Of a stretch of 64,000 nt of DNA, positions 17,867 to 29,464 are shown in pieces. The translations under genes were made by a program, and so were the position numbers. This DNA is from Pseudomonas vlassakiae. GTDB taxonomy: Bacteria; Pseudomonadota; Gammaproteobacteria; Pseudomonadales; Pseudomonadaceae. The stretch spans positions 1-64,000 of the forward strand of contig NZ_JABWRP020000011.1 in NCBI RefSeq assembly GCF_014269035.2. Reading direction: 5' to 3'. The notes under the pieces were generated by a model. The model ran no database searches. It was not told the DNA's origin and saw only the letters and a list, made by a program, of their open reading frames with translations. The number at the start of each line of letters is the position of its first letter. Within the stretch, counting starts at the first letter, position 1.

Positions 17867-18178
17867 TCAGAAGCGTTCGAGCCGCCAGACCTCATAGGCA
17901 GGCGTTTCATACGGATGGCTCTGCCTGAGGGCAGCGACGACCTGGGTGATCAGGTCGTCGGCCACCACCAGCTCCACCTTCCACTCCTCGACCACCTCGA
18001 CCTGGCCGGTCTGCCCGAGGAACGGCTGGCTGCCGTCCAACGGGCGAAACTGGCCCTGGCCCAAGGTCTGCCAGGCGCAGTGGTCGTAGCCGCCGATACG
18101 CCCGCCACCGGCGGCGAACACGGCGGCCTTGACCACTTCAACGTGGCTGGCCGGGACGAAGAAGGCGAGCTTGTACAC
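17867..18178 (-). CDS. small NIF3/YqfO-like (CutA/PII-fold) protein
   Basis: The 103-residue protein (MYKLAFFVPASHVEVVKAAV ... GRIGGYDHCAWQT, HPYETPAYEVWRL) matches the stand-alone version of the small domain inserted in NIF3/YqfO proteins, which has a PII/CutA-like fold. Molecular function is unknown. It starts three bases after the purL stop and is probably co-transcribed with it. It is convergent to the HET-C gene with a 36-base gap. Confidence 0.75.
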   Translation of the reverse strand: MYKLAFFVPASHVEVVKAAVFAAGGGRIGGYDHCAWQTLGQGQFRPLDGSQPFLGQTGQVEVVEEWKVELVVADDLITQVVAALRQSHPYETPAYEVWRLERF

Positions 18179-18181
18179 GCC

Positions 18182-21100
18182 TTAGTTCACCCACACGCGC
18201 GCATTGCGGAACATACGCATCAGCGCGGCGTCTTCCTGCCACTCATCCGGGCGCCAGGAGTTCTGCACGGCGCGGAACATACGCTCCGGGTGCGGCATCA
18301 TGATGGTCACGCGGCCGTCGCGGTTGGTCAGGCCGGTGATACCACGCGGCGAGCCGTTCGGGTTGGCCGGGTAGGCCTCGGTGACCTTGCCGTGGTTGTC
18401 GACGTAGCGCAGGGCCACGCAACCGGAAACGTCGGCTGCCAGCAGTGCCTCTTCGCTGGCGAACTCGGCATGGCCTTCACCGTGAGCGATGGCGATCGGC
18501 ATGCGCGAACCGGCCATGCCCTGCAGGAAGATCGAGTTGGACTTCTGCACCTCGACCATGGCCACGCGCGCCTCGAACTGCTCCGAGCGGTTGCGCACGA
18601 AGTGCGGCCAGTGCTCGGTGCCCGGGATCAGCTCGTGCAGGTTGGACATCATCTGGCAACCGTTGCACACGCCCAGGGCGAAGCTGTCGCTACGCTCGAA
18701 GAAGGCCTGGAAGGCATCGCGGGCGCGGCTGTTGAACAGCGCCGACTTGGCCCAGCCCTCACCTGCACCGAGCACGTCACCGTAGGAGAAACCACCGCAG
18801 GCGACCAGGCCCTTGAAGGCTTCGAAGTCGACCCGGCCAGCAAGAATGTCGCTCATGTGCACGTCGATGGCAGCAAAGCCTGCGCGGTCGAAGGCGGCAG
18901 CCATCTCGACCTGGCCGTTGACGCCCTGCTCGCGCAGGATCGCCACTTGCGGGCGCACGCCCTTCTTGATGTAGGGCGCGGCAACGTCGTCGTTGACGTC
19001 GTAGCCCAGCTTGACCGACAGGCCAGGGTTGTCTTCTTCCAGCAGCAGGTCGAATTCCTGGTCGGCGCAGTCGGCGTTGTCGCGCAGGCGCTGGATCTGG
19101 TAGCTGGTTTCGGCCCACTGGCGCTGCAGCATGCGACGGTCGTCGTCGAACAGCACTTCGCCGTTGAGGCTGATGGACACTTCACCGTTGTTGATCGGTT
19201 TGCCGATCACGGCGACGCAGTCGTCCAGGCCTGCAACGCTGAACTGCGCCAGCACGTCCGGGGTCGCGTCCTGGCGAACCTGGATGACCGCACCCAGCTC
19301 TTCGTTGAAGAGGATCGCGGCCACATCGGCCTTGCTGTCGGTCAGCGGGTCGAGTTGCAGGTCGAGGCCGCAATGGCCGGCGAAGGCCATTTCCAGCACG
19401 GTGGTCAGCAGGCCGCCGTCGGAGCGGTCGTGGTAGGCCAGCAGGTGGCCGTCGGCGTTCAGGCCCTGGATCACGGCGAAGAACGCCTTGAGGTCCTCGG
19501 CGTCGTCGACGTCTGGTGCCTGGGCAGCGATCTTGCCGTAGGTCTGGGCCAGGATCGAGGCGCCCATGCGGTTCTTGCCGCGGCCCAGGTCGATCAGGAT
19601 CAGGTCGGTCTCGCCCTTGTCCATGCGCAGTTGCGGGGTCAGGGTCTGGCGAATGTCGGTAACCGGGGCAAAGCCGGTGATGATCAGCGACATCGGCGAG
19701 GTAACGCTCTTCTCGACGCCCTCTTCGCTCCACTTGGTCTTCATCGACATCGAGTCTTTGCCGACCGGAATGGTGATGCCCAGCTCGGGGCACAGCTCCA
19801 TGCCGACAGCCTTGACGGTGTCGTACAGGCGCGCGTCTTCACCTGGGTGGCCAGCGGCGGACATCCAGTTGGCCGACAGTTTGATGTCGGACAGCTTTTC
19901 AATGCGCGCAGCAGCCAGGTTGGTGATGGTCTCGCCGATTGCCATGCGGCCGGAAGCCGGGGCATCCAGCAGGGCCAGAGGCGTGCGCTCGCCCATGGCC
20001 ATGGCTTCGCCGGTGTAGACGTCGAAGCTGGTGGCGGTGACAGCGCAGTCGGCCACCGGGACCTGCCAGGGGCCGACCATCTGGTCGCGGGCAACCAGGC
20101 CGGTGATGGTGCGGTCGCCGATGGTGATCAGGAAGCTCTTGCTGGCCACGGCCGGGTGGCTGAGCACGCGCTGCACGGCAGCGTCCAGGTCCAGCTGGCT
20201 CGGGTCGAAATCATCGCCCAGTTCGGCTTCGCGGGTGACCGAGCGGTGCATGCGCGGCGGCTTGCCCAGCAGCACGTCGAGCGGCATGTCCACCGGGGTG
20301 TTGCCGAAGTGGCTGTCGGTGACGGTCAGGTGCTGCTCTTCGGTCGCTTCACCGACCACGGCAAACGGGCAACGCTCGCGTTCGCAGATGGCCTGGAAGC
20401 GCTCGAAATCGACAGCGCTGACGGCCAGCACATAACGCTCTTGCGATTCGTTGCTCCAGATTTCGTGCGGGGCCATGCCCGGCTCGTCGTTGGGCACGTT
20501 GCGCAGTTCGAAGCGGCCACCGCGGCCACCGTCGTTGACCAGCTCAGGGAAGGCGTTGGAAATGCCACCGGCCCCCACGTCGTGGATGAAGGCGATCGGG
20601 TTCTTGTCGCCCAGTTGCCAGCAGCGGTCGATGACTTCCTGGCAACGGCGCTCCATTTCAGGGTTTTCGCGCTGCACCGAGGCGAAGTCCAGGTCTGCCG
20701 AGCTGGCACCGGTGGCCACCGACGAGGCGGCGCCGCCACCCAGGCCGATCAGCATGGCCGGGCCACCGAGCACGATCAGCTTGGCGCCGACGGTGATCTC
20801 GCCTTTCTGTACGTGGCTTTCACGGATGTTGCCCATGCCGCCGGCAAGCATGATCGGCTTGTGGTAGCCGCGCACTTCCTCGCCGTGCGGGGTGTCGATG
20901 GCCTGCTCGAAGGTACGGAAGTAGCCGGTCAGGGCCGGGCGACCGAATTCGTTGTTGAACGCGGCGCCGCCCAGCGGGCCTTCGATCATGATGTCGAGGG
21001 CGTCGACGATGCGCTCAGGCTTGCCGTAGGCCTGCTCCCATGGCTGTTCGAAGCCCGGGATGCGCAGGTTGGACACGGTGAAGCCGGTCAGGCCGGCCTT

Positions 21101-22078
21101 TGGCTTGGCACCACGGCCGGTCGCGCCTTCGTCGCGGATCTCGCCGCCGGAACCGGTGGAAGCGCCGGAGAACGGGGCGATGGCCGTCGGGTGGTTGTGC
21201 GTCTCGACCTTCATCAGGATGTGCACCGGCTCCTGCACCGCACCATACTGGCGGGTTTCAGGGTTCGGGAAGAAACGGCCGGCAACACTGCCGACGATCA
21301 CCGAGGCGTTGTCCTTGTAAGCCGACAGTACGCCTTCGTTGTGCATCTGATAGGTGTTCTTGATCATGCCGAACAGGCTCTTTTCCTGAGCCTGGCCGTC
21401 GATGTCCCAACTGGCGTTGAAGATCTTGTGGCGGCAGTGCTCGGAGTTGGCCTGGGCGAACATCATCAGTTCGATGTCGTTCGGGTTGCGCTTGAGGCCC
21501 TGGAAGGCGTTGACCAGGTAGTCGATCTCGTCTTCGGCCAGGGCCAGGCCCAGGTCGATGTTGGCCTGGGCCAGGGCGGCGCGGCCACCGCCGAGGATGT
21601 CGACCGAGGTCATCGGCTTGGGCTGGGCGTGGCTGAACAGGTCGGCTGCCTGCTCCAGCTTGGCCAGCACGCGCTGGGTCATGCGGTCGTGCAGTTCGGC
21701 GGCGATCAGCCCGGCATCGGCCTCGCTCAGGTCGCCAGCCACGTAGTAGGCGATGCCGCGCTCCAGGCGCTGGATCGACTGCAGGCCGCAATTGTGGGCG
21801 ATGTCGCTGGCCTTGCTGGCCCACGGCGAGATGGTGCCCAGGCGCGGCACGACCAGGAACAGGCGGCCGGTCGGCTCCTGTACCGGCACGCTCGGGCCGT
21901 ATTTGAGCAGACGGCCCAGCACCTGCTGCTGGTCGGCGGTCAGCTCGCCGTCAACGTCGGCGAAGTGGGCGAATTCGGCATACAAACCAGTAACAGCGGG
22001 GACTTTCTGGCTCAGTTGCTCGAGTAATTTACCGTGGCGAAAGGCAGAAAGGGCAGGAGCGCCGCGCAGGATCAACAT
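18182..22078 (-). CDS. purL: phosphoribosylformylglycinamidine synthase
   Basis: PurL makes FGAM from FGAR, glutamine and ATP in purine synthesis. The 1298-residue length is that of the large proteobacterial form. An N-terminal PurS-like part is followed by two AIRS-like ATP domains ([64 protein letters not shown]) and a C-terminal glutaminase with its Cys in [12 protein letters not shown] and His/Glu in HGEGHAEF. A 1370-codon open frame on the opposite strand is a composition artefact. Confidence 0.97.
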   Translation of the reverse strand: MLILRGAPALSAFRHGKLLEQLSQKVPAVTGLYAEFAHFADVDGELTADQQQVLGRLLKYGPSVPVQEPTGRLFLVVPRLGTISPWASKASDIAHNCGLQSIQRLERGIAYYVAGDLSEADAGLIAAELHDRMTQRVLAKLEQAADLFSHAQPKPMTSVDILGGGRAALAQANIDLGLALAEDEIDYLVNAFQGLKRNPNDIELMMFAQANSEHCRHKIFNASWDIDGQAQEKSLFGMIKNTYQMHNEGVLSAYKDNASVIVGSVAGRFFPNPETRQYGAVQEPVHILMKVETHNHPTAIAPFSGASTGSGGEIRDEGATGRGAKPKAGLTGFTVSNLRIPGFEQPWEQAYGKPERIVDALDIMIEGPLGGAAFNNEFGRPALTGYFRTFEQAIDTPHGEEVRGYHKPIMLAGGMGNIRESHVQKGEITVGAKLIVLGGPAMLIGLGGGAASSVATGASSADLDFASVQRENPEMERRCQEVIDRCWQLGDKNPIAFIHDVGAGGISNAFPELVNDGGRGGRFELRNVPNDEPGMAPHEIWSNESQERYVLAVSAVDFERFQAICERERCPFAVVGEATEEQHLTVTDSHFGNTPVDMPLDVLLGKPPRMHRSVTREAELGDDFDPSQLDLDAAVQRVLSHPAVASKSFLITIGDRTITGLVARDQMVGPWQVPVADCAVTATSFDVYTGEAMAMGERTPLALLDAPASGRMAIGETITNLAAARIEKLSDIKLSANWMSAAGHPGEDARLYDTVKAVGMELCPELGITIPVGKDSMSMKTKWSEEGVEKSVTSPMSLIITGFAPVTDIRQTLTPQLRMDKGETDLILIDLGRGKNRMGASILAQTYGKIAAQAPDVDDAEDLKAFFAVIQGLNADGHLLAYHDRSDGGLLTTVLEMAFAGHCGLDLQLDPLTDSKADVAAILFNEELGAVIQVRQDATPDVLAQFSVAGLDDCVAVIGKPINNGEVSISLNGEVLFDDDRRMLQRQWAETSYQIQRLRDNADCADQEFDLLLEEDNPGLSVKLGYDVNDDVAAPYIKKGVRPQVAILREQGVNGQVEMAAAFDRAGFAAIDVHMSDILAGRVDFEAFKGLVACGGFSYGDVLGAGEGWAKSALFNSRARDAFQAFFERSDSFALGVCNGCQMMSNLHELIPGTEHWPHFVRNRSEQFEARVAMVEVQKSNSIFLQGMAGSRMPIAIAHGEGHAEFASEEALLAADVSGCVALRYVDNHGKVTEAYPANPNGSPRGITGLTNRDGRVTIMMPHPERMFRAVQNSWRPDEWQEDAALMRMFRNARVWVN

Positions 22079-22236
22079 CGTCGGGACAGCCTCAGGAAGG
22101 GGTGTGCTTAGAGGCCGTGCATTCTAGCCTAATTCGATGGCTTTCGGCACCCGCTCTAAGCCATGGCTGCCGGGCGGCGGAACCGGACTTCGGGGTCAAA
22201 TTTCCTAGGGGTTAGCCTTGAGTAATTCAGCGCCTG

Positions 22237-22464
22237 TGAGATCGAGCGCCGCCCGCGCGGCGCATCGCGACGCAAGGCCGCTCCCACATCTGTTTCGGGC
22301 CAATAATTCCTGAGCCATTGACGCGCGGCCCCTTGTTTGTACGACACGATATCGAGCCATGCACCAAAGGGTGCGCGCGCCTCTGCCACAGGACTCACTG
22401 GCCCGAAACAGATGTGGGAGCGGCCTTGCGTCGCGATGCGCCGCGCGGGCGGCGCTCGATCTCA
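22237..22464. repeat. 66-bp perfect inverted repeat (REP-type pair) between purL and mltF
   Basis: The segment 22237-22302 is the exact reverse complement of 22399-22464, with 96 bases between. Similarity continues imperfectly for about another 12 bases outside. Each arm contains TGTGGGAGCGGCCTTGCGTC, also present at 53.27-53.40 kb, and a module GAGCGCCGCCCGCGCGGCGC that recurs in the hairpin at 62.48 kb. It fills most of the 529-base gap 22079-22607, in which I see no gene. It probably belongs to the REP/REPIN class. Confidence 0.85.
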
Positions 22465-22559
22465 AAAGCGCTGAAGATGTTGTGGCAAGCACCTGGTAGC
22501 CTTGATGCAATCCCCACCTACCTCACCCCCACCACACAACCCGCTACCAGACAAGCTAA

Positions 22560-24065
<1,506 letters not shown>

Positions 24066-24072
24066 GGCTGCC

Positions 24073-24108
24073 CCGGCCTGTTCGCGGGCGCGCACTCGAA
24101 CAGGCCGG
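24073..24108. terminator. bidirectional hairpin between mltF and tadA
   Basis: CCGGCCTGTTCG (24073-24084) pairs exactly with CGAACAGGCCGG (24097-24108) over a 12-base loop, between two convergent genes. No strong T-run is present, so this is a likely but unproven terminator. Confidence 0.6.
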
Positions 24109-24114
24109 TGAAGG

Positions 24115-24594
24115 TTACGCCTTGGCTCGGCGGGCCTTGAAAAAGTCGCTCAGGATCTGCCCACACTCCTGCGCCAGCACCCCGCCCTCCACCATCACGC
24201 GATGGTTGAGAAAGCCCTGCCCGAAGAACTGCCCCTGGCTCTGCACGATGCCCGCCTTGGGCTCCAGCGCCCCGAACACCACCCTGGCCACCCGCGAATG
24301 CACGATCAGCCCCGCGCACATGCTGCACGGCTCCAGGGTCACGTACAGCGTGCTGCCCGGCAGCCGGTAGTTACAGGCCGCCCTGGCGGCGGCGCGAATG
24401 GCGACCATTTCGGCATGGGCGCTGGGGTCGCTGTCGACGATCGGCCGGTTGAAGCCCTGGCCGATCACCTGCCCATGCTGCACCAGCACCGCGCCCACCG
24501 GCACCTCGCCCATGGCCGCGCCCTCGGCGGCCAGGGCCAGTGCCAGGCGCATGAATTCCTGATCGCGGCTGCGGTCGATGATCTGCGGACGCAT
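24115..24594 (-). CDS. tadA: tRNA-specific adenosine deaminase
   Basis: TadA converts A34 to inosine in tRNA-Arg(ACG). The 159-residue protein has the zinc and catalytic motifs of the CDA fold: HAEMVAIR (His and proton-shuttling Glu) and PCSMCAGLIVHSR. I use the ATG at 24594, which overlaps the cumA stop as TGATG; a TTG three bases earlier is possible. It is co-transcribed with cumA, an arrangement with no clear functional link. Confidence 0.95.
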   Translation of the reverse strand: MRPQIIDRSRDQEFMRLALALAAEGAAMGEVPVGAVLVQHGQVIGQGFNRPIVDSDPSAHAEMVAIRAAARAACNYRLPGSTLYVTLEPCSMCAGLIVHSRVARVVFGALEPKAGIVQSQGQFFGQGFLNHRVMVEGGVLAQECGQILSDFFKARRAKA

Positions 24595-25976
24595 CAAACC
24601 ACCGCGATCGCGGCCATCAGGCCGGTTTCCATGTGGTCGATGACATGGCAGTGGAACATCCAGGTGCCTGGGTTATCCGCCACCAGCGCGACCTGGGCAC
24701 GTTCGTTCTTGCCCAGCAGATAGGTGTCGGTGAAGTAAGGCTCGGGGATTTGCCGGCGATTGGAGCCGATCACCTTGAAACTCATGCCGTGCAGATGCAC
24801 CGGGTGCTGGTACTGGGTCATGTTCTTCAGCTCGAAGATGTAGCTTTTGCCCTTCTTCAGCGTGGCGATCGGCCGGTCAGCGCAGGTCTTGTCGGTGATG
24901 TCCCAGGCCTGGCCGTTGATCTGCCACATGCTCGACGGTTTGTCTGGATTACTGTCGACCGAGACACTCGCCGCCCATTCGAAATTGAAGTTGAGCTTCT
25001 CGGCATTCTCCAGGTCCGGCTCGGCGATCGGGTTTGCCGGCAGTGCCTTGGGCCATTCGCCGGGTGCTTCGGTACTGGCCACCGAACGCAAGGTGCCCAG
25101 GCGCACGAAACCGTCGCGCAGGGAAACTTCCTCACCCGCTTCGGGGATGCGGATGGCCAGGCAGATGCGCATGCCAGGGCCGAGCCAGTACTCGTCCTCC
25201 AGTGGCCGTGGGGTCACCGGGTTGCCGTCGAGGGCATAGATTTTCGCTTCGCAGTTGCCCTTGAGATTGAGGCGGTAGGTCCAGGTGTTGTCCAGGTTCA
25301 GCACGCGCACGCGTACCACCTGCCCGGCCGGCAACTCCGTGACCGCGTCGGCCTGGCCATTGATGGTGATCAGTCGCCCGGCAGTGCCGTTGCGTGCGGC
25401 CTCGCGGGGAATGCTGAAGGGCAGCCAGCCGCCCTGCTCGTCGACGTGCCAGTTCTTCAGGCTGAGGGTGCGTTCGTGCCTGAACCCGGTCGGCTCGCGC
25501 TCCTCGACAATCAGCGGACCGACCAGACCCCGCCCAAGCTCTTCGGAACTGCTGACATGGGGGTGGTACCAGAAGCTGCCGGCATCCGGCACGCGGAACC
25601 TGTAATCGAAGTACTCGCCCGGCTTGACCGGCAACTGCGACACGTAGGGCACGCCGTCCATTTCCAGCGGCAGGCGGATGCCGTGCCAGTGGATGGTGGT
25701 TTCCACCGGCAGGTGGTTGATGAAGCGCACCCGCAGCCAGGTGCCCTGGCGCACCCGCAGCTCGGTACCCGGCGCCGAAGGGCCGAAGGCCCAGGCCTCG
25801 GTCTTGAAGCCCGGCACCAGCTCGACGTCCAGCGGTGCGGCGATCAGTTCGTAGTCATGCCCGGCGTTATCGTCCTCGACCTTGCCCAGCCAGTAACGCG
25901 CCGCGCCACCGGCGCCCAGGCCAACCACAACCAGGCCGGTCAGGCCCTTGAGCATTTGTCGACGGGTAAAGGACAT
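24594..25976 (-). CDS. cumA: multicopper oxidase CumA
   Basis: The 460-residue periplasmic multicopper oxidase has a Tat leader (MSFTRRQMLKGLTGLVVVGL) and all four copper motifs: HWHG, WYHPH, HPVHLHGMSF and HCHVIDHMETGLM. It closely resembles, from memory, CumA of P. putida, first linked to Mn(II) oxidation in strain GB-1; later work assigned that activity mainly to other oxidases. It is the first gene of a two-gene unit with tadA. Confidence 0.88.
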   Translation of the reverse strand: MSFTRRQMLKGLTGLVVVGLGAGGAARYWLGKVEDDNAGHDYELIAAPLDVELVPGFKTEAWAFGPSAPGTELRVRQGTWLRVRFINHLPVETTIHWHGIRLPLEMDGVPYVSQLPVKPGEYFDYRFRVPDAGSFWYHPHVSSSEELGRGLVGPLIVEEREPTGFRHERTLSLKNWHVDEQGGWLPFSIPREAARNGTAGRLITINGQADAVTELPAGQVVRVRVLNLDNTWTYRLNLKGNCEAKIYALDGNPVTPRPLEDEYWLGPGMRICLAIRIPEAGEEVSLRDGFVRLGTLRSVASTEAPGEWPKALPANPIAEPDLENAEKLNFNFEWAASVSVDSNPDKPSSMWQINGQAWDITDKTCADRPIATLKKGKSYIFELKNMTQYQHPVHLHGMSFKVIGSNRRQIPEPYFTDTYLLGKNERAQVALVADNPGTWMFHCHVIDHMETGLMAAIAVV

Positions 25977-26084
25977 CGGTGCGGGTACCTCGCGTTCTGC
26001 GCAATCAAGCTGCCAGGCTAGGGGGCTGGCGATGAAGGGCGAATACGATACACCTGCAAATGGGAAATATTAAGTGAAGTCTCG

Positions 26085-27518
26085 CTATGCCTTGGTGGCA
26101 GGAGCCCCGCAGAGCTGGTTGAACCAGTGCCGGTCATGCTCAGAAGGGGCGCGCATGGCGGCCTGCAGCAGCGCGGCGTCAAGCATCACGTCCAGATTGT
26201 CGAGGCGCGCGGCGATGGGCGGGTGGGTGTCGAAGGGATGCGGCATGGTCAGCCCGAGCACGTCTTCGTCCAGGTGCAACGGCACGTGCTGCAGGTGCCG
26301 GGCCAGCGCTGCAAGCAGCCCTTCGCCACCGCGTTCGAGCAACAAGGCGTCGACCATCCTGCCCAGGGCGATCGCCCGCAGCAGCGCCTGAACGAACAGC
26401 TTCGGGCCATGCACCTCGGCCCCCGCACGGTCCGCCAACAATTCCTGCGCGCGCCCCCAATGATGCACCGCGACCTGGAAGTGATGGAGAAACTCCCCGG
26501 CCATCCACACCACTGGCCGGGCTACCCAGTCCACGGCCCGCTCGGCGTCGACCATGGCCGAGAACTGTGCGCACATCAGGCTGAAGCGCGCATTGATCTC
26601 GCTGCCCTGCTCCGTGTCGCGGCTACGGAAATGGCCGAGCTCATGACCGATGATCGCGGCAGCCTCTTGCTGGCTCAGGACGTTGAGACACGGCAATGAC
26701 AGGTACAAGGTACGCCCGCTGAGCACCGACTGGCCAGGCTGCAGCACGATCGGCACGCTGGTGACGAAAAAGCCTTGGTCGATGCCCACCACGATATGGT
26801 CCGGCAGCGGCGCCTGCAGATGCGCAGCCAGGCCTTCGACCCATTGCCACAGCGCCGCAGCCTCTTGCCGCACCAGCTCACGGCCGAGAAAGCTTGCCTC
26901 TGACGCCCCCATGCGCGGCCACTGCTGGCGCATGCGCCAGAGGGTACGCAGGCAGACGGCCAGCACTGACGCCAGCGGCAATACCACGACCAAGACGGTC
27001 AAGCCGCCCTGCGCAGCGTGGCTCAAGCCGGCGCTGGTTTCATAGAGCAGTACCAGGCACAGCGAGCCTGCGAGCAGGCCCATGTAGGCGCTCAGCCAAC
27101 GCCCCAGCACCCGCCAGCTGGCCGTCATGCGCTGATGCAGGTACTGCGCCGAGCGCAACGCGCGCCAGGCGTCGACCCTGAGCCTGAGCCAGGCGCCAAT
27201 GCCGGCGACCAGGGCGCCCAGTGCCAGCCAGCCACTGAAGCTGGCCATCCCCTTGCGCATGTTCAACCAATGACGGTCGTCGTCGAGTTCGTCCAGCTGC
27301 CGCTGCAGCACCCCGCGCGTGTCGACGCGCCCGGCAAACTGCTTACGCGCGGCCCAAGGCAGCGCCTGCAGCAGGGTATCGCTGGGAGCTGCCAGCCATT
27401 GCCGGGTGATGCGCGCCTGCTCTTGCGCTGTCTCGGCCCGCCAGTGCTGCACATTGGCCCAGCCGAACAACGCCAGCGGCAACAGCAGCATGACCAGCCC
27501 CCAACCCAGGCGCTTCAC
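26085..27518 (-). CDS. membrane-anchored M48 family metalloprotease
   Basis: The 477-residue protein has a signal anchor at the N-terminus and hydrophobic segments near 93-112, 143-160 and 172-193. Its peptidase domain carries the zinc motif HELGH at about residues 291-295 and a later E in QELLADRAGAEVHG that fits the third ligand. DTHPPIAARLDNLD near the end is also M48-like. The family includes Ste24/HtpX-type envelope proteases. Its start overlaps the upstream gene by four bases. Confidence 0.85.
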   Translation of the reverse strand: MKRLGWGLVMLLLPLALFGWANVQHWRAETAQEQARITRQWLAAPSDTLLQALPWAARKQFAGRVDTRGVLQRQLDELDDDRHWLNMRKGMASFSGWLALGALVAGIGAWLRLRVDAWRALRSAQYLHQRMTASWRVLGRWLSAYMGLLAGSLCLVLLYETSAGLSHAAQGGLTVLVVVLPLASVLAVCLRTLWRMRQQWPRMGASEASFLGRELVRQEAAALWQWVEGLAAHLQAPLPDHIVVGIDQGFFVTSVPIVLQPGQSVLSGRTLYLSLPCLNVLSQQEAAAIIGHELGHFRSRDTEQGSEINARFSLMCAQFSAMVDAERAVDWVARPVVWMAGEFLHHFQVAVHHWGRAQELLADRAGAEVHGPKLFVQALLRAIALGRMVDALLLERGGEGLLAALARHLQHVPLHLDEDVLGLTMPHPFDTHPPIAARLDNLDVMLDAALLQAAMRAPSEHDRHWFNQLCGAPATKA

Positions 27519-28180
27519 GGAGCCTCTACCCCCACGCGGGCCACGCCCGGAAACAGCTGTTGCAGGGTGTGCCTGGCCTGGGCGGCTTGCAGATAGGTAT
27601 AGAGCAGGTCCACCAGCGCCTGCAGATCAAGGCGTCGTCCATTGACTACCGGCGTACACAGCCACAAACGCACGCGCAAGCCACCGGCCACCGGCATCGC
27701 GTCAGGCGAAGCCAGCCCTTTGAAACTGGCCGGAAGCAGCGCGGGAGCACGGCTGGACGCCGTCATCGTGAAAATCAGGCGGGTGCTGAAAAAACCCTGC
27801 TCGACCTCGAAGCCGTCGAACGCATGCAGGGGTGTCGGTGCCTGGGCGTTGGCAAAGCACAAGGTATCGGGTGTCACGCTCAATACCCGCTTGCCCTGCC
27901 GGCGAAACAGCGCGGCGGCGCAGGCCAGAGCGGCCAGGCCCACAGCGGCCAGGCCAAGGCCACAGCCCACAAGCAGCCACAGCGCGCCACTGCCGGCCTG
28001 AGGGCCGAACAGCAACGCCAGCCAGACCAGCCAGGCACCCAGGGCGCAAAGCAACAGAGCGGTCATTACGCACGCCAGCGCTTTGCCAACCGAACGCTCC
28101 CGCAGTTCGAAGCTGTCGTGGGGGCCGTCGGCCTGTGACTGCAGGTATGCCAGATGCGCTTCGCGCTCGGCATTATCCAT
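27515..28180 (-). CDS. unknown membrane protein, two helices
   Basis: I do not recognise this 221-residue protein. It has a hydrophilic N-terminus (MDNAEREAHLAYLQSQADG), two strong membrane helices (about 34-58 and 66-90) and a soluble C-terminal part with FDGFEVEQGFFSTRLIF. The arrangement resembles the next gene upstream. It overlaps both neighbours, the M48 protease gene by four bases and the following gene by eight, so all three are probably made together. Confidence 0.7.
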   Translation of the reverse strand: MDNAEREAHLAYLQSQADGPHDSFELRERSVGKALACVMTALLLCALGAWLVWLALLFGPQAGSGALWLLVGCGLGLAAVGLAALACAAALFRRQGKRVLSVTPDTLCFANAQAPTPLHAFDGFEVEQGFFSTRLIFTMTASSRAPALLPASFKGLASPDAMPVAGGLRVRLWLCTPVVNGRRLDLQALVDLLYTYLQAAQARHTLQQLFPGVARVGVEAP

Positions 28181-28832
28181 CAGCCTGCATCAGCTCCAGT
28201 TGCCGCTGCGCGTGGGCCGCGTCACGGTAGGCCGCGAGCATTGCGAGCACTTCTTCGTTGCCCAGCTTGCGACCATTGCAGGCCAGGCCAGCGGACATGA
28301 TACGGATTTGCGGTCGCGGTTTTTTCAGCGCCATCGCCTGGTTGCCGAAGAACTGCAGCTTGACCACACGATGCTTCGGCAGCGCGGCTTCGCTGCTCAT
28401 TTCCAGCGTCTGCACCATCACCAGGCCTTCATCCTTGACCGCGATGTCTTCAACTTCGGCCATATCCACCGGGGCGTCCAGCGTATCGACGAACAGCTGC
28501 CGCCGTGTCAGGCGCATGAACACCTGGGTGCCGGCGTTGCGGTGCTGCCAGGTCACTGCGGCGGCAATGCAGACGATGAATACACCCGCGGCGAGCGCCC
28601 CCATGCGTTGCAAATTGAAGGTCACGCCCAGAAGGATCAGGGCGCCCACCAGGAATATCGGCCCCCAGACCTTGTAACGGCGGGAATTGGTGAACTCGCT
28701 TTGCGGTGGCACGCGCTCGATCACCTGCTTGAGCTCGGCGATTACCCGGTCGCGCTGGGCAGCACGGGATTGGTCATAAGCTTCGCCGAGCGAACCGGAA
28801 AGCTCTGACAGCGGATCGGTAGGTTCAACCAT
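28173..28832 (-). CDS. unknown membrane protein, two helices
   Basis: I do not recognise this 219-residue protein. A polar N-terminus with a helical stretch (about 15-40) precedes two membrane helices (about 55-71 and 78-94). A soluble domain follows (RLTRRQLFVDTLDAPVDMAEVEDIAVKDEG in two pieces), suggestive of a PH/GRAM-like beta domain, but that is only an impression. It shares layout with the downstream two-helix gene. Confidence 0.7.
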   Translation of the reverse strand: MVEPTDPLSELSGSLGEAYDQSRAAQRDRVIAELKQVIERVPPQSEFTNSRRYKVWGPIFLVGALILLGVTFNLQRMGALAAGVFIVCIAAAVTWQHRNAGTQVFMRLTRRQLFVDTLDAPVDMAEVEDIAVKDEGLVMVQTLEMSSEAALPKHRVVKLQFFGNQAMALKKPRPQIRIMSAGLACNGRKLGNEEVLAMLAAYRDAAHAQRQLELMQADG

Positions 28833-28851
28833 GGTCAGTCGCTCTCCCTGT

Positions 28852-29286
28852 TCACTGTTGCTTGGCCAGGTAATCGGTCAGGAATGCCTGGGCATTGCCC
28901 TGACGCGACAGCCCCTCGGAGTAGCCAACCTGCACCGGTTGCGGCTCGCCAGGCAGGTACAGCTCACCGCCCCAGCCGCCCTGAACGACCAGTACCACGA
29001 ACTTCTTGCCGTCCACTGTCGTCGAGTAGCGGGTGTCCTTTGCGGTCTTCTCGACCTGCATCTTCTGGATGCGCATGTCCCAGTCGTGATCAACGCCTTC
29101 GATCTGAACCAGTGCTTCATTGGCAGCGCGCTCGCCAATGCGCAGCGTCCACACCTTGACGCCCTCCGTGCCCATGTAGGCAACCACCTGTTCGGCCACC
29201 ACCGGCCGTTGTTCTGCATGGGCCACGCCCAGGCAGAAAACCAGCGACGCCACCAGCAGGGCAGCCCATTTGCGATAAGCGAACAT
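28852..29286 (-). CDS. secreted protein of unknown function
   Basis: The 144-residue precursor has a clear Sec signal peptide (WAALLVASLVFCLGVAHA|EQRPVV). The mature part is small, beta-rich and without cysteines. I see no family motif. It lies 19 bases upstream of the two-helix membrane genes and the M48 protease, and is probably the first gene of that envelope operon. Confidence 0.7.
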   Translation of the reverse strand: MFAYRKWAALLVASLVFCLGVAHAEQRPVVAEQVVAYMGTEGVKVWTLRIGERAANEALVQIEGVDHDWDMRIQKMQVEKTAKDTRYSTTVDGKKFVVLVVQGGWGGELYLPGEPQPVQVGYSEGLSRQGNAQAFLTDYLAKQQ

Positions 29287-29464
29287 CTTTTTTCAATCCT
29301 GTTGCGAAAACGATCGACCATTGAAAACGGCACTGTCGGCACTGCCAACCCCCGTGACCGGTTCGCACAAAAGACGGCCCTTCGCGCACAACGGTTGTTG
29401 CCGAAAATGTGCACGCGTTACCATTTGCGCTCATGCCGCCGCCAACCAAGGATGCTTAGCGCTC

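Noticed and set aside
17915..22027. 1370-codon open frame on the + strand opposite purL
   Set aside because: It lies wholly over purL in a high-GC region, its translation is low-complexity in A/G/V/H/Q with no motif, and purL is a full-length essential enzyme.
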